Positions 8,925 to 17,615 of a stretch of DNA of 39,447 bases are shown here, piece by piece. The stretch is from Marinilabiliaceae bacterium (GTDB taxonomy: Bacteria; Bacteroidota; Bacteroidia; Bacteroidales; Marinilabiliaceae). Position 1 is the first letter of the stretch, and each line of letters begins with the position of its first letter. Below the pieces are notes generated by a model. The model was not told where the DNA came from. It saw nothing but the letters and a program-made list of their open reading frames with translations, and did no database searches. A program made the position numbers and the translations under genes. The stretch is taken from contig JAFGBR010000059.1 in assembly GCA_016933045.1 (NCBI GenBank), positions 1-39,447 of the forward strand, given 5' to 3'.

Positions 8925-9218
8925 ATGAAGGCAATATTTATAGTATATAACCAGGCCCTTACCGAAAAAGTTGAGTATATGCTTGATCGATTGGAGATAA
9001 GAGGGTTTACTCAATGGGGTGATGTTTCAGGTCGTGGATCGGTGAGTGGCGACCCTCATATGGGAACGCATACATGGCCCGAGATTAATTCGGCCACGTT
9101 AACTATGGTTGATAATGACAAAGTTGATGTCATACTCGATAAGATAAGTAAAATGAATTCGGTGAATGAGGAGGTTGGCATTCGTGCCTTCGTGTGGGAT
9201 ATTTTACAATCGGTGTAA
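8925..9218 (+). CDS. PII-like signalling protein attached to the RND operon
   Basis: A 97-residue protein resembling the PII-like (GlnB-fold) proteins found next to RND efflux genes in Bacteroidota. Visible features are a ferredoxin-like start (MKAIFIVYNQALTEKVEYML), a central loop with GDVSGRGSVSGDPHMGTHTW, and a second half rich in valine/isoleucine ending in GIRAFVWDILQSV. The central loop occupies the place of the PII T/B-loop region but has a His-containing GDPHxGxHxW pattern rather than the uridylylation tyrosine. PII proteins bind nucleotides and regulate partner proteins, usually membrane transporters, so this one may gate or sense the pump. That is inference from context. A strong terminator directly follows, making it the last gene of the operon. 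Confidence 0.75.
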   Translation: MKAIFIVYNQALTEKVEYMLDRLEIRGFTQWGDVSGRGSVSGDPHMGTHTWPEINSATLTMVDNDKVDVILDKISKMNSVNEEVGIRAFVWDILQSV

Positions 9219-9238
9219 AACGTTTTAGGTTTTTATTA

Positions 9239-9268
9239 AAAAGGCATGGGATAGTTCTCATGCCTTTT
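9239..9268 (+). terminator. Rho-independent terminator closing the RND operon
   Basis: A 10-base perfect stem (AAAAGGCATG / CATGCCTTTT), extendable by G-U and G-C pairs, with a T-rich tail. It lies 20 bases after the PII-like stop codon. Confidence 0.88.
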
Positions 9269-9307
9269 CTTTAAACTTTTTTTGTTAAATTACATTTTTT
9301 ATTATTT

Positions 9308-9730
9308 ATGATGTATCAACGCGATTTTATATTACGAATGGTTGAAATGCTTGGTGAATTAATAGCGGGTATTTTAGGCTATATTAAGAAAGGTAAATTT
9401 GAAAAGGCCGAGGAAGCACTCGAAAAAGTTTTTTACGATTTTTTAAAACAAGATGCTTCGTTTTTTCGAAACATTAAGAAAGATGAATTAACCGATAAAT
9501 TGTTAAACGATCATAATTATACTGGTGGTCATATAGAAATACTGGCAGAATTATTTGCGACAGATGGAGAATTGTGGCATGCAAAGGAGAATAATGAATT
9601 ATCGATTGAGAGTTTTGAAAAGGCCGTTTTATTAATGGATTATGTTGACCGTGAATCGGGAGCATTCTCAATTGAAAGACAAAAGAAAATAGATGACTGG
9701 AAAGAAAAATTAAGTCGACTGATTTCGTGA
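9308..9730 (+). CDS. Small helical protein, DUF6483-like / TPR-like
   Basis: A 140-residue cytoplasmic protein of unknown function. It begins MMYQRDFILRMVEMLGELIA, a start I associate with DUF6483-type proteins, and continues with helical pairs reminiscent of tetratricopeptide repeats (GKFEKAEEALEKVFYDFL; ESFEKAVLLMDYVDRESGAF). There is no signal peptide and no catalytic motif. It has its own upstream region after the terminator at 9239-9268. Its last 21 bases overlap the end of the convergent glutamine amidotransferase gene, so convergent transcripts would share sequence there. The second in-frame ATG (9311) is an equally possible start. Confidence 0.7.
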   Translation: MMYQRDFILRMVEMLGELIAGILGYIKKGKFEKAEEALEKVFYDFLKQDASFFRNIKKDELTDKLLNDHNYTGGHIEILAELFATDGELWHAKENNELSIESFEKAVLLMDYVDRESGAFSIERQKKIDDWKEKLSRLIS

Positions 9731-10276
9731 AATGATGTTAATGAAATTCATTATTGTTTTAATGTGATGCTCGGCATGATATTGAACTGAATAAATAGAC
9801 TTGTGTTTATGTTTCATAGCCTGTACTTCGCAATTTGGAGATTTGGCCAGTAATTCAAAGTCGCAAGGTAATGAGATTCCATATTCGTGGTGATGTTCTA
9901 CAATATGAGAGGTTCCTTTACGACCAAGTAAAAGATTGTTTTTTATTACGTCAATTTTGACCATTCCTTCTTCACTTTGATCTTTTTTATTTAAAGCAGC
10001 ACCATACATTACTCCAATCAACTGGTGACCGTGGCAAATTCCTAGCAGTGGGGTTTGACTATTAATAATCCACTTATAAAATGGTATATGTTCATTAATA
10101 ATATCATCTCCCTTGGGCGAAGCACTTATGATTATTCCATTATACATTAGCATACTATCTGGAATGTTATTATAAGTCACTAAATCGTAATCAAATAAAT
10201 TATTTTGTAAAGCAATAATTATTGGGTCGACAAATGATAATGTGTATGGTGCACTATTAATAATTAAAAATCTCAT
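9710..10276 (-). CDS. Class-I glutamine amidotransferase (GATase1) domain protein
   Basis: A stand-alone 188-residue GATase1 domain like the glutaminase half of GMP synthase. The nucleophile elbow is LLGICHGHQLIG with Cys81, and the His/Glu pair is His167/Glu169 in SVQYHAEHH; the oxyanion-side segment is ISASPKG. It would release ammonia from glutamine, but no synthetase partner is adjacent, so the acceptor is unknown. Related stand-alone proteins are sometimes gamma-glutamyl hydrolases. A His-rich stretch (SHIVEHHHEYG, about residues 123-133) corresponds to the substrate-contact region. Its 3' end overlaps the preceding gene by 21 bases, and it is divergent from trpB across 177 bases holding an inverted repeat. 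Confidence 0.85.
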   Translation of the reverse strand: MRFLIINSAPYTLSFVDPIIIALQNNLFDYDLVTYNNIPDSMLMYNGIIISASPKGDDIINEHIPFYKWIINSQTPLLGICHGHQLIGVMYGAALNKKDQSEEGMVKIDVIKNNLLLGRKGTSHIVEHHHEYGISLPCDFELLAKSPNCEVQAMKHKHKSIYSVQYHAEHHIKTIMNFINIISRNQST

Positions 10277-10325
10277 TTTGTGTAGATTCCATATTTAATC
10301 GACAAATATAATTTAATCAAAAAAT

Positions 10326-10347
10326 AATTAGCACATTTTAGCTAATT
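10326..10347. promoter_or_regulatory. Inverted repeat in the amidotransferase/trpB divergent region
   Basis: AATTAGC (10326-10332) and GCTAATT (10341-10347) form 7-base perfect arms around 8 bases. No T-run follows, so an operator is more likely than a terminator. In AT-rich DNA such repeats also arise by chance. Confidence 0.3.
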
Positions 10348-10453
10348 CAAGTACATAACCTAATCATCTTTTACTTATATTGTAACGCTCTCATAACTTT
10401 ATTCGGATGTATGAACTGTTTGTTTAATTATAATTTTACAAAATATTAACGTT

Positions 10454-11659
10454 ATGTCTAAATCTTATTTTAAAACTTATCCCAACGAAAAAGGATATTT
10501 TGGCGAATATGGTGGTGCCTATATTCCACCTGTACTGGAAGAAGAGATGCGAAAAATTACAGAAGCATATTTTAAAATTAGTAAGTCGCATGAATTTATT
10601 TCCCAACTTCGAAGTATTCGCAAACATTACCAGGGACGACCAACGCCTGTGTACTATTGTAACCGATTGTCGGAAAAATATAGCGGACGTATTTATTTGA
10701 AAAGAGAGGACTTAAACCATACTGGTGCTCATAAATTGAACCATTGTATGGGAGAGGCTTTGTTGGCTAAATATTTGGGAAAGAAAAGGTTGATTGCCGA
10801 GACTGGTGCCGGACAACACGGGGTTGCTTTAGCTACTGCGGCAGCTTATTTTGGTTTAGAGTGTGAAATTCACATGGGAGAGGTCGATATTAAAAAAGAG
10901 CATCCTAATGTAGTTCGAATGAAAATATTAGGTGCTGAAGTTGTACCTGTTACTCATGGTTTGAAAACTTTAAAAGAAGCTGTTGATTCGGCTTTTGAAG
11001 CATACCTAAAAGATCCAATAAACACAATTTATTGTATTGGCTCTGTAGTTGGGCCACACCCATTTCCAATGATGGTTCGCGATTTTCAGCGTGTTGTTGG
11101 TATTGAAGCCAAAGAGCAGTTTTTTGATATGACTGGCGAACTGCCCGATAACGTGGTTGCTTGTGTTGGAGGAGGAAGTAATGCGATGGGTATTTTTTCG
11201 GCATTTATTGAAGATGAAGAAGTTACATTGTATGGTGTTGAACCGGCCGGACGAGATTTAAGTGTTATTGGTGAACATGCTGCAACTATTACTCATGGTT
11301 CTCCGGGAATATTACATGGTTTTAAATGTTATACTTTGCAGGATGAAAAAGGAGAACCGGCTCCTGTTTATTCTGTTGCCAGTGGTTTGGATTATCCAGG
11401 TGTTGGTCCGGAACATTCAATGTTACACGATTTAAAACGTGTTAAATATTCATCTGCTACAGATAAAGATGCCATTGATGCATTTTACGAATTGAGTCGG
11501 TTAGAAGGTATTATTCCAGCTTTGGAGAGTGCACATGCTGTTGCTCATGCTCTTAAAATAGCAAAAGAACACCCACGACAGTCTATTCTTGTTAATCTTA
11601 GTGGAAGAGGTGATAAGGATATTGATTTTATTGTTGATAATTATGGATTGCCTAAATAA
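10454..11659 (+). CDS. trpB: Tryptophan synthase beta chain (orphan)
   Basis: PLP-dependent enzyme that joins indole and serine to give tryptophan. The 401-residue protein has the full TrpB1-type length. The PLP lysine is in [17 protein letters not shown] (about residue 93), the catalytic glutamate in AETGAGQHG, the phosphate loop is GGGSNAMG, and the cofactor-side segments are [10 protein letters not shown] and LSGRGDKD. It starts at an ATG, with the typical [16 protein letters not shown]-terminus. The gene stands alone: no trpA, trpC, trpD or trpE is in the window. Either the alpha chain is elsewhere or this copy salvages indole. A strong bidirectional terminator follows. Confidence 0.93.
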   Translation: MSKSYFKTYPNEKGYFGEYGGAYIPPVLEEEMRKITEAYFKISKSHEFISQLRSIRKHYQGRPTPVYYCNRLSEKYSGRIYLKREDLNHTGAHKLNHCMGEALLAKYLGKKRLIAETGAGQHGVALATAAAYFGLECEIHMGEVDIKKEHPNVVRMKILGAEVVPVTHGLKTLKEAVDSAFEAYLKDPINTIYCIGSVVGPHPFPMMVRDFQRVVGIEAKEQFFDMTGELPDNVVACVGGGSNAMGIFSAFIEDEEVTLYGVEPAGRDLSVIGEHAATITHGSPGILHGFKCYTLQDEKGEPAPVYSVASGLDYPGVGPEHSMLHDLKRVKYSSATDKDAIDAFYELSRLEGIIPALESAHAVAHALKIAKEHPRQSILVNLSGRGDKDIDFIVDNYGLPK

Positions 11660-11676
11660 CATAAAGTTATAATTAT

Positions 11677-11707
11677 AAAAGAGGCATGTTTTTAACATGC
11701 CTCTTTT
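11677..11707. terminator. Bidirectional terminator between trpB and cysH
   Basis: A 14-base perfect stem (AAAAGAGGCATGTT / AACATGCCTCTTTT) around a 3-base loop. A-runs and T-runs on both sides let it serve trpB on the plus strand and cysH on the minus strand. Confidence 0.9.
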
Positions 11708-11754
11708 GCTTTTTATCTAATAAATTAAATATCAATAATTTAAAAATACTGTTT

Positions 11755-12462
11755 TTAGTGTTTTTTATGTAATCCACACTCTTTAGTATCGGGATTCTCC
11801 CACCACCAACGACCAGCTCTTACATCTTCACCCGGCTCTATTGCCCTGGTACAGGGATAACATCCAATACTTGGAAATCCTTTATCGTGCAATGGGTTAT
11901 AAGGTATTTTATTTGTTTTAATATAATCCCAAACCTGTTTTTCACTCCAAAAGGCTAATGGATTTATTTTAACCAATTGATTGGCCTCATCCCATTCAAT
12001 AACTCCAATATCTTTACGTGTAACAGACTGTTCGGCTCTAAGACCACAAATCCAGGCATCTAAATTTTCAAAAGCTCGTTTTAATGGTTCTATTTTTCGA
12101 ATATTACAACATTCTTTTCGGTTGTCAATACTCTCGAAAAACAGGTTAATACCTTTTTTATTAACCATTTCTTCAACTCTTTGTGCTGATGGAAAATAAA
12201 CCTCAATCTTTGTTTTATATTTTTTTGATGTGCGATCTATTAAGTCGTATGTTTCTGGGAATAAACGACCTGTATCTAGTGTAAATATTTTTGTATTGGG
12301 ACTTAAGCTGATTATCATTTGGGTTAAAACCTGATCTTCGGCACCCATGCTCGATGATAATGCTATTTTTGAACCAAACAATTTTGTAAAATATAAAATA
12401 ACTTCACGTGGGTCAGTATGTAAAAATTGCTCGTTCAGAGCTGCTATTTCTTCTTTTTGCAT
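11755..12462 (-). CDS. cysH: Phosphoadenylyl/adenylyl-sulfate reductase, iron-sulfur (APS) type
   Basis: Reduces activated sulfate to sulfite in assimilatory sulfate reduction. I start it at the ATG at 12462 (MQKEEIAALNEQ, 235 residues); the frame extends 18 codons upstream, but that sequence (phenylalanine-rich, then IIKYYLV) is unlike any CysH and overlaps the upstream terminator. Nucleotide-binding segments are SSSMGAEDQ and TLDTGRLFPETYDL. The cysteine pairs Cys118-Cys119 (ECCNIRKIEPLKRA) and Cys201/Cys204 (SIGCYPCTRAI) are the [4Fe-4S] ligands that mark APS-type reductases (EC 1.8.4.10), and Cys229 in the tail ECGLHKKH is the catalytic thiol. No other sulfate-assimilation genes are in the window. 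Confidence 0.93.
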   Translation of the reverse strand: MQKEEIAALNEQFLHTDPREVILYFTKLFGSKIALSSSMGAEDQVLTQMIISLSPNTKIFTLDTGRLFPETYDLIDRTSKKYKTKIEVYFPSAQRVEEMVNKKGINLFFESIDNRKECCNIRKIEPLKRAFENLDAWICGLRAEQSVTRKDIGVIEWDEANQLVKINPLAFWSEKQVWDYIKTNKIPYNPLHDKGFPSIGCYPCTRAIEPGEDVRAGRWWWENPDTKECGLHKKH

Positions 12463-12502
12463 AACCAGATAATATTTTATGATGCGTAAAAATACAAAAA
12501 AA

Positions 12503-12539
12503 AAGAAGCCATTCAAGTTCTTTTAACCCCCGGCTTCTT
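12503..12539 (-). terminator. Terminator of the phosphofructokinase gene
   Basis: On the minus strand AAGAAGCC and GGCTTCTT (8-base stem) enclose 21 bases and are followed by a run of Ts. It lies between the pfkA stop and the cysH start, so cysH has its own start of transcription. Confidence 0.7.
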
Positions 12540-12560
12540 AAGTTCAATAATAATGCGATA

Positions 12561-13580
12561 CTATTTCTTGTCTCCAAAACAAACACCCATGTGACGACCG
12601 CGTTCAATAAGTTCGTTATCGGGTTCAACTAGTTTTAATCGGCCACCTACTTCGTCCAGTGGAACTTCGGTAGTTTTATTATCGCGCATTGATACCATGT
12701 ATCCAAATTTCTTTTTTGATATTAATTCGGCTGCATGTGCGCCATAATTGGTTGCTAAAAGCCTATCGAACGGAGAAGGGCTTCCTCCTCGTTGTATATA
12801 ACCTAAAATGGTTTCCCGGGTTTCAAGTCCAGTCATTTTATTTATTTGTTGAGCAATTTCCTGTCCTGCACTTTTTTTCTTCGATTTCATAATTCCTTCA
12901 GCAACAACAACAATTGAATAGGGTTTTCCAACATGGTAACGTTCTAATAATACATCGGCCACAATATTCATATCGTAAGGAATTTCGGGTAATAATATTA
13001 TATCACCACCACTTGCCATTCCAGAATATAACGAAATCCATCCTGCAGTATGTCCCATTAATTCAATTACCATAACTCTTTTGTGCGAGTTGGCAGTTGT
13101 ATGAAGTCGGTCAATGGCTTCTGTTGCAATCCAAACTGCCGAGTCGAATCCAAAAGTGATATCGGTACCCCAAACATCATTATCGATGGTTTTAGGTATT
13201 CCTATTACATTTAATCCTTCTTTTGTTAATAGAGCAGCTGTTTTTTGTGTTCCGTTTCCTCCTATACAAACCAGTGCATCAAGGCCTAATTCTTCGTAGT
13301 TCTGTTTAATAGTTTGCGGTTTATTCTCAACAAGGTCTCCGTCCTGATGTTTAAAAGGCTTCATTCGCGAAGTACCTAAAATTGTTCCCCCGTAAGTTAA
13401 AATACCTGAAAGTTGTTTTTCGTCCATTAAAACAACATCTTTAGTTATTAGGCCTGTAAAACCATTGGATATTCCATAAACTTCCATGCCGTATTCAACA
13501 ATAGCTGTTTTACCAACGCCTCTAATAGCTGCATTGATTCCGGGACAGTCACCCCCTGCTGATAAAATTCCTATACGCAT
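12561..13580 (-). CDS. pfkA: 6-phosphofructokinase family protein with mixed ATP/PPi signature
   Basis: Phosphorylates fructose 6-phosphate in glycolysis. The 339-residue, single-domain enzyme starts MRIGILSAGGDCPGINAAIR, the usual phosphoryl-donor loop. The donor-selectivity site reads GGNGT (107-111), with Gly110 where E. coli PfkA has Gly104. The catalytic loop reads IPKTIDND (residues 128-135), with Lys130 where E. coli has Gly124 and PPi-enzymes have Lys. Asn109 replaces the usual Mg-binding Asp103. Substrate segments MGHTAGWIS and YIQRGGSPSPFDR are normal. The Gly/Lys combination occurs in a group of PFKs that are mostly ATP-dependent, so ATP is my first guess, with PPi possible. It is transcribed alone and has its own terminator. 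Confidence 0.9.
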   Translation of the reverse strand: MRIGILSAGGDCPGINAAIRGVGKTAIVEYGMEVYGISNGFTGLITKDVVLMDEKQLSGILTYGGTILGTSRMKPFKHQDGDLVENKPQTIKQNYEELGLDALVCIGGNGTQKTAALLTKEGLNVIGIPKTIDNDVWGTDITFGFDSAVWIATEAIDRLHTTANSHKRVMVIELMGHTAGWISLYSGMASGGDIILLPEIPYDMNIVADVLLERYHVGKPYSIVVVAEGIMKSKKKSAGQEIAQQINKMTGLETRETILGYIQRGGSPSPFDRLLATNYGAHAAELISKKKFGYMVSMRDNKTTEVPLDEVGGRLKLVEPDNELIERGRHMGVCFGDKK

Positions 13581-13695
13581 AATAAATCTCTTTTGAGATT
13601 AAAATTTATATCAACTATTAAAGAAAAAATTGATATTTTTTTGAAGAGGGCAATTTTATAAAATATATTACTCTTCTACAATCATATTGTTTTAA

Positions 13696-14541
13696 TTATT
13701 CGTTAAATATAATTATTGGTATTTGTGCATTAAAAAGTAGTTTTTTCGATATGTCGGGATGTAATAGTTTTGATATTAGGTTTCGTTTTACTTTTGTTAA
13801 AGCAATTAGTTGAATATTGTTTTTGTTAATTACCTCATTAATACTTTTTATCATATCATCACTTAAAATTATTTTACAGTAAAAACGATGATTCTGATAT
13901 GTTTCATCGCAATATATTTGCTGGTTTGCACGGCGCATTTCATCGTATTTATCAATATGTGAATTGCAAAAATGAATACAATGAACCGAAACACTTTCAT
14001 AAGTCATCATCTCTAAAAGTCGGTGAAGAGAACTAAAATCTGTCGATTTATAATCGGTTAAAAACATTATGTTGTTTAATGAGCATAGTTGGATGCTTTT
14101 GTTTGGTGGAATAGCTAGTACTGGAACCGTAACTTTTTGTAAAAGATCTGAAATAATTGACCCCATTAGTTCTGTAATCGAATTTTTTGCTAATGGGGAG
14201 CCCATAACTGCTAAATCGGGGTTTAATTCATTAATTCTTTTTGATAGCATATCTTCGGCATAACCATGTAGCAGTTCGGTATAAAAACTGATATTTTTTT
14301 TCTCATCACCTGATAATAGTAAAGAGAGTTCATTTTTAATATTTCTAAGTTTTTCGAAATATTTGGGTTCTATTTCTTCCTTTTTTAACTTATACTCTTC
14401 TTTAAATTCTTTTAGGTCGATAAACTCGGAATAACAGTGTGCAAGCCATATTTCGCATTTTTTATTTTTCATCATTGCAACAATACATTGAGCTGCATTT
14501 ATTGAACACTCCGAAAAATCAATGCCAATAAAAATTTTCAT
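13696..14541 (-). CDS. Universal stress protein, two tandem UspA domains
   Basis: A 281-residue cytoplasmic protein with two UspA folds, the first about residues 1-145 and the second about 155-281. The first domain starts MKIFIGIDFSECSINAA and contains a nucleotide-loop-like segment (AVMGSPLAKNSITELMGSII) before PVLAIP, so it may bind ATP. The second domain (NNIMFLTDYKSTDFSSLHRL to IPIIIFNE) lacks a clear glycine-rich loop and is probably non-binding. Tandem USPs of this kind are common in Bacteroidota and respond to starvation or oxygen limitation, but the specific role is unknown. It lies 115 bases upstream of pfkA on the same strand and could be co-transcribed with it. Confidence 0.87.
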   Translation of the reverse strand: MKIFIGIDFSECSINAAQCIVAMMKNKKCEIWLAHCYSEFIDLKEFKEEYKLKKEEIEPKYFEKLRNIKNELSLLLSGDEKKNISFYTELLHGYAEDMLSKRINELNPDLAVMGSPLAKNSITELMGSIISDLLQKVTVPVLAIPPNKSIQLCSLNNIMFLTDYKSTDFSSLHRLLEMMTYESVSVHCIHFCNSHIDKYDEMRRANQQIYCDETYQNHRFYCKIILSDDMIKSINEVINKNNIQLIALTKVKRNLISKLLHPDISKKLLFNAQIPIIIFNE

Positions 14542-14846
14542 TGTATAAAAATTATTTTATTAAAATAGGTATACATAATAGATTCAACTTCTTATATCAA
14601 TTAATCGATAATTATAATTAAACAATTTATTCAATATACAAAATATATTAAGAAAATACGATTGTTTTTTGGCTTCTTCATCTTGTGTTTGTTTATTATT
14701 CATTTTGCTTGTTGCATTAATTAGATATGTTGGCTTTTGTTATTCATTGATTTTTTTAAATAGTTCATTGAAAATGATTTATCATTTCGAAATGTGTTGC
14801 CATTTTTATTATTTAATCAGCATATAATTTATTTAAACCGATTTTT
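14542..14846. other. Intergenic region, no gene seen
   Basis: About 300 very AT-rich bases between the divergent stress-protein and T9SS-tailed genes. It must hold both promoters, but I see no clear TTTG/TAnnTTTG pair and no stable hairpin or RNA gene. Confidence 0.5.
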
Positions 14847-15329
14847 ATGATGTCGTTATTACAGAATAAAACAGTTTTGTTTTTGTTGCTTTTTTTTATG
14901 GGTAGTTATATTCTAAAATCACAGGAAATAGTTGTAAAGCAGAAGAATGGAGAGATTCAGTCTGATCTTTTGAGTGGTGTTCAAAAGGTTACATTATCAG
15001 GAGGTAAATTTGTTATTGATTTAAAATCAGAAACTAATGTTGTTTATAATATTTCTGATATTCAAAATGTTGTGTTTGATAATGTTATATCTGGATTAAA
15101 ATTAATAAATAATGTTGAAAATGTTTTTTTTTATGATAAAAGTAACAGTTGCATTATTGTAAATAATTTAACAATGCAAAAAATTAATTTAATCATTTAT
15201 AGTTTAAATGGAATTATTCAAGATCAAAGATTTGTTACAGAAGTATATCAGAGCATATCATTGCACAAGTTGCCTAAGGGAATTTATATTGTATCATTTA
15301 ATAATCAGTTTTTAAAAATTGTTAAATAA
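14847..15329 (+). CDS. Small exported protein with T9SS-type C-terminal domain
   Basis: A 160-residue protein with a signal peptide (residues 1 to about 25, ending in LKSQ). A short beta region follows (VVKQKNGEIQSDLLSGVQKVTLSG), then a C-terminal segment of the T9SS type-A sorting form (INLIIYSLNGIIQDQRF to LPKGIYIVSFNNQFLKIVK). It would cross the outer membrane through type IX secretion and be released or anchored. Only about 60 residues lie between signal and tail. The central beta stretch is like the N-terminus of the next protein, which has a comparable 'switch to a beta hairpin' segment. Its stop codon overlaps the next start (TAATG), so the two are translationally coupled and probably function together. 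A second in-frame ATG at 14850 is an alternative start. Confidence 0.75.
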   Translation: MMSLLQNKTVLFLLLFFMGSYILKSQEIVVKQKNGEIQSDLLSGVQKVTLSGGKFVIDLKSETNVVYNISDIQNVVFDNVISGLKLINNVENVFFYDKSNSCIIVNNLTMQKINLIIYSLNGIIQDQRFVTEVYQSISLHKLPKGIYIVSFNNQFLKIVK

Positions 15330-17593
15330 TGAGAAGGTGTAATTTATTATTATTGAGTCTGTTATGTGGTTTTTTTTCAATGGCTCAAGAGAGGATGTTT
15401 GTTCATAAAAATGATAAAATTACTGAAGGAATTTGGCTTTCAACAATTGATAGTATATATTTTAGTGATGATGAATTATTTACCTATATAACAATGGATG
15501 AGGTTGTTGTAGAATATATGGCTTCTTTGGTTGATAGTATTACTTTTGGTTGCGATAATAATGTTTACATAAATTATAACGGTGATTCTGTTTCTATTGT
15601 AAACCCTTATGCATTCGAGGGTATTTCTATATATGTTAATGGTGCCGATGTTATAGTCAAATCAGAGAATGAAAACCGCGATATTAATTATTTTTTGTCA
15701 GGTTGTACTTCCAATGGTTCATTTAAGTTGTATACCGCAAAACGTTGTTCCTTGCTTTTAAATAATGTTAATATTACCAATTTATATGGGCCGGCTATAA
15801 ATATTCAAACGGATAAAAAAACATTTATTGTTATGCCCGATGAATCAATAAACTATTTGGCCGATGGATTAACGTATTCTGATGCGCCTCATAGTATTGA
15901 AGGAATTGCCGAAGATCAGGAAGCAGTGTTTTTTAGCGAGGGCGATTTGGAATTTTGGGGTAGTGGAAGTTTATCGGTAACAGGTGTTGGTGTTGGGAAA
16001 GATGGTATTAGAAGTGATGAATTTATAGAACTAATAAGTGGAACTGTTAATGTTATTAGTGCGGATAAAGATGGAATTCACGGAAAAGAAGGAGTAAAGA
16101 TTTGTGGAGCAACAGTATCGTCTACGTCAAATAGTGGGTCTATTGATGGAGGTAGAGGATACATTGAAATTGAATCGGGTAATGTTACTGCAATAAGTAT
16201 TGGCAATGATTCAAACGGTATTGATTGTGATAGTGTTTTATCAATATCAGGAGGTACTGTTCTTGTAAATGTTGCCGGAACTGCATCGAAAGGCCTAAAA
16301 GCCGGGCAGGAAGTGAAAATTACAGGTGGAACAGTTACTATTAGTACAAGTGGTGGTGTGGCATTAACTGCATCAGGTTCGGGTTATGATCCGTCTTATT
16401 GTACTGCAATAAAAAGTAAAGATAAAGTAACCATCGAAGGTGGAAATATTACCATCAATGGAACTGGGGTTGCTAATAAAGGGGTCTCGGCCGATGGCGA
16501 TTTTAATATGTTGGCAGGTAAACTTGTTATTAAAGAAACAGGGAATGGAACTACATATATAAACGAAGAGGGCACTAAAGACTCCTATTCATCAACTGCA
16601 ATTACAGTTGATGGAAATATTACAATTGCCGGAGGAGATATCATTACTACCAGCACAGGATCAGCAGGAAAGGGCATTGTTTGTGATAAAGATTTAATAA
16701 TAGGTGAAGATTCTGATATGCCAATTATTAGTATTACAACATCAGGTTCGAAAATTACAATCTCAGCCACATCAGGAGGTGGATGGACGGGAGGTGGTCA
16801 AACTACCGGAGTATATGACGAAGCAAAAGCCATTAAATGCGATGGAGTTGTAACTATTTCATCTGGGGTAATTACTATTAATGCGGCCGATGATGGTATT
16901 AAATCTAAAACATCTGTTATTCAAAATGGAGGAAAAGTTCTTATTAACAAGTCCATTGAGGGAATTGAAAGTCCCCTGATTACCATTAATGATGGAGAGT
17001 TGAGTGTAGTGGCATCAGACGATGCATTTAATGCTACTTATGGTACTGCCAGCGGAGGTACTGAAACAAACGATGGTAGTTTGCTGTTAATTACAGGAGG
17101 TTATGTAGTTGTTAGCTCTACAACCGGTGATGCCGTTGATAGTAACGGAAACATAAAAATGACTGGAGGAACTTTGCTGGTTCATGGGCCAACTTCGAAT
17201 ATGGAAGAAGCAGCAGATTTTAACGGTACGTTTGTTGTTAACGGAGGTTTTTTAATGGCAGCAGGGACTAAGTCGAATATGAATAAGGCTATGAGCTCTA
17301 CATCATTGCAAAATGGATTGTACGTTTTATATTCATCGGGTATTACTGCCAATACTATTATTCGAATTCAGGATGCAACGGGCAATGATATAGTAACTTT
17401 TAAGCCCATTCGCACTTCTTATTCGTTTTTGTTTTCATCGCAGCAGTTTGCTAATGGTACTTATAATATTTATAAAGGAGGTACTTGTACCGGAATTATT
17501 AAAGATGGATTATATTCAGGAGGTGTGTATAGTGGGGGCAGTCAGATAAAAACTTTTACTGTTTCAGGCCGAATTACATCGCTTTCTTTTTAA
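15329..17593 (+). CDS. Large exported DUF4353-like carbohydrate-binding beta-helix protein
   Basis: A 754-residue exported protein; the signal peptide is residues 1-19 (MRRCNLLLLSLLCGFFSMA, then QER). From about residue 110 it is made of many short repeats of the form GG-x-[VIL]-x-[IV]-[ST] with DGI, KGI or GIDCD turns (for example SISGGTVLVNVAGTASKGLK and ADDGIKSKTSVIQNGGKVLI). These are the rungs of a right-handed parallel beta-helix, as in DUF4353 'carbohydrate-binding domain' proteins. No lyase catalytic residues can be pointed out, so binding is more likely than cleavage. The C-terminus is not a clear T9SS tail. Translation is coupled to the preceding small T9SS-tailed gene. A GNRA-loop terminator follows, so the two form a closed unit. 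Confidence 0.8.
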   Translation: MRRCNLLLLSLLCGFFSMAQERMFVHKNDKITEGIWLSTIDSIYFSDDELFTYITMDEVVVEYMASLVDSITFGCDNNVYINYNGDSVSIVNPYAFEGISIYVNGADVIVKSENENRDINYFLSGCTSNGSFKLYTAKRCSLLLNNVNITNLYGPAINIQTDKKTFIVMPDESINYLADGLTYSDAPHSIEGIAEDQEAVFFSEGDLEFWGSGSLSVTGVGVGKDGIRSDEFIELISGTVNVISADKDGIHGKEGVKICGATVSSTSNSGSIDGGRGYIEIESGNVTAISIGNDSNGIDCDSVLSISGGTVLVNVAGTASKGLKAGQEVKITGGTVTISTSGGVALTASGSGYDPSYCTAIKSKDKVTIEGGNITINGTGVANKGVSADGDFNMLAGKLVIKETGNGTTYINEEGTKDSYSSTAITVDGNITIAGGDIITTSTGSAGKGIVCDKDLIIGEDSDMPIISITTSGSKITISATSGGGWTGGGQTTGVYDEAKAIKCDGVVTISSGVITINAADDGIKSKTSVIQNGGKVLINKSIEGIESPLITINDGELSVVASDDAFNATYGTASGGTETNDGSLLLITGGYVVVSSTTGDAVDSNGNIKMTGGTLLVHGPTSNMEEAADFNGTFVVNGGFLMAAGTKSNMNKAMSSTSLQNGLYVLYSSGITANTIIRIQDATGNDIVTFKPIRTSYSFLFSSQQFANGTYNIYKGGTCTGIIKDGLYSGGVYSGGSQIKTFTVSGRITSLSF

Positions 17594-17615
17594 TTATATT
17601 GGGAATCTATTATTT

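Noticed and set aside
12463-12516. Longer start for CysH
   Set aside because: The extra residues do not match CysH proteins and run into the upstream terminator hairpin.
15900-17300. Periodic repeats as a possible CRISPR array or tandem DNA repeat
   Set aside because: The periodicity is at protein level (beta-helix rungs); the DNA of the units is not identical and there are no spacers.
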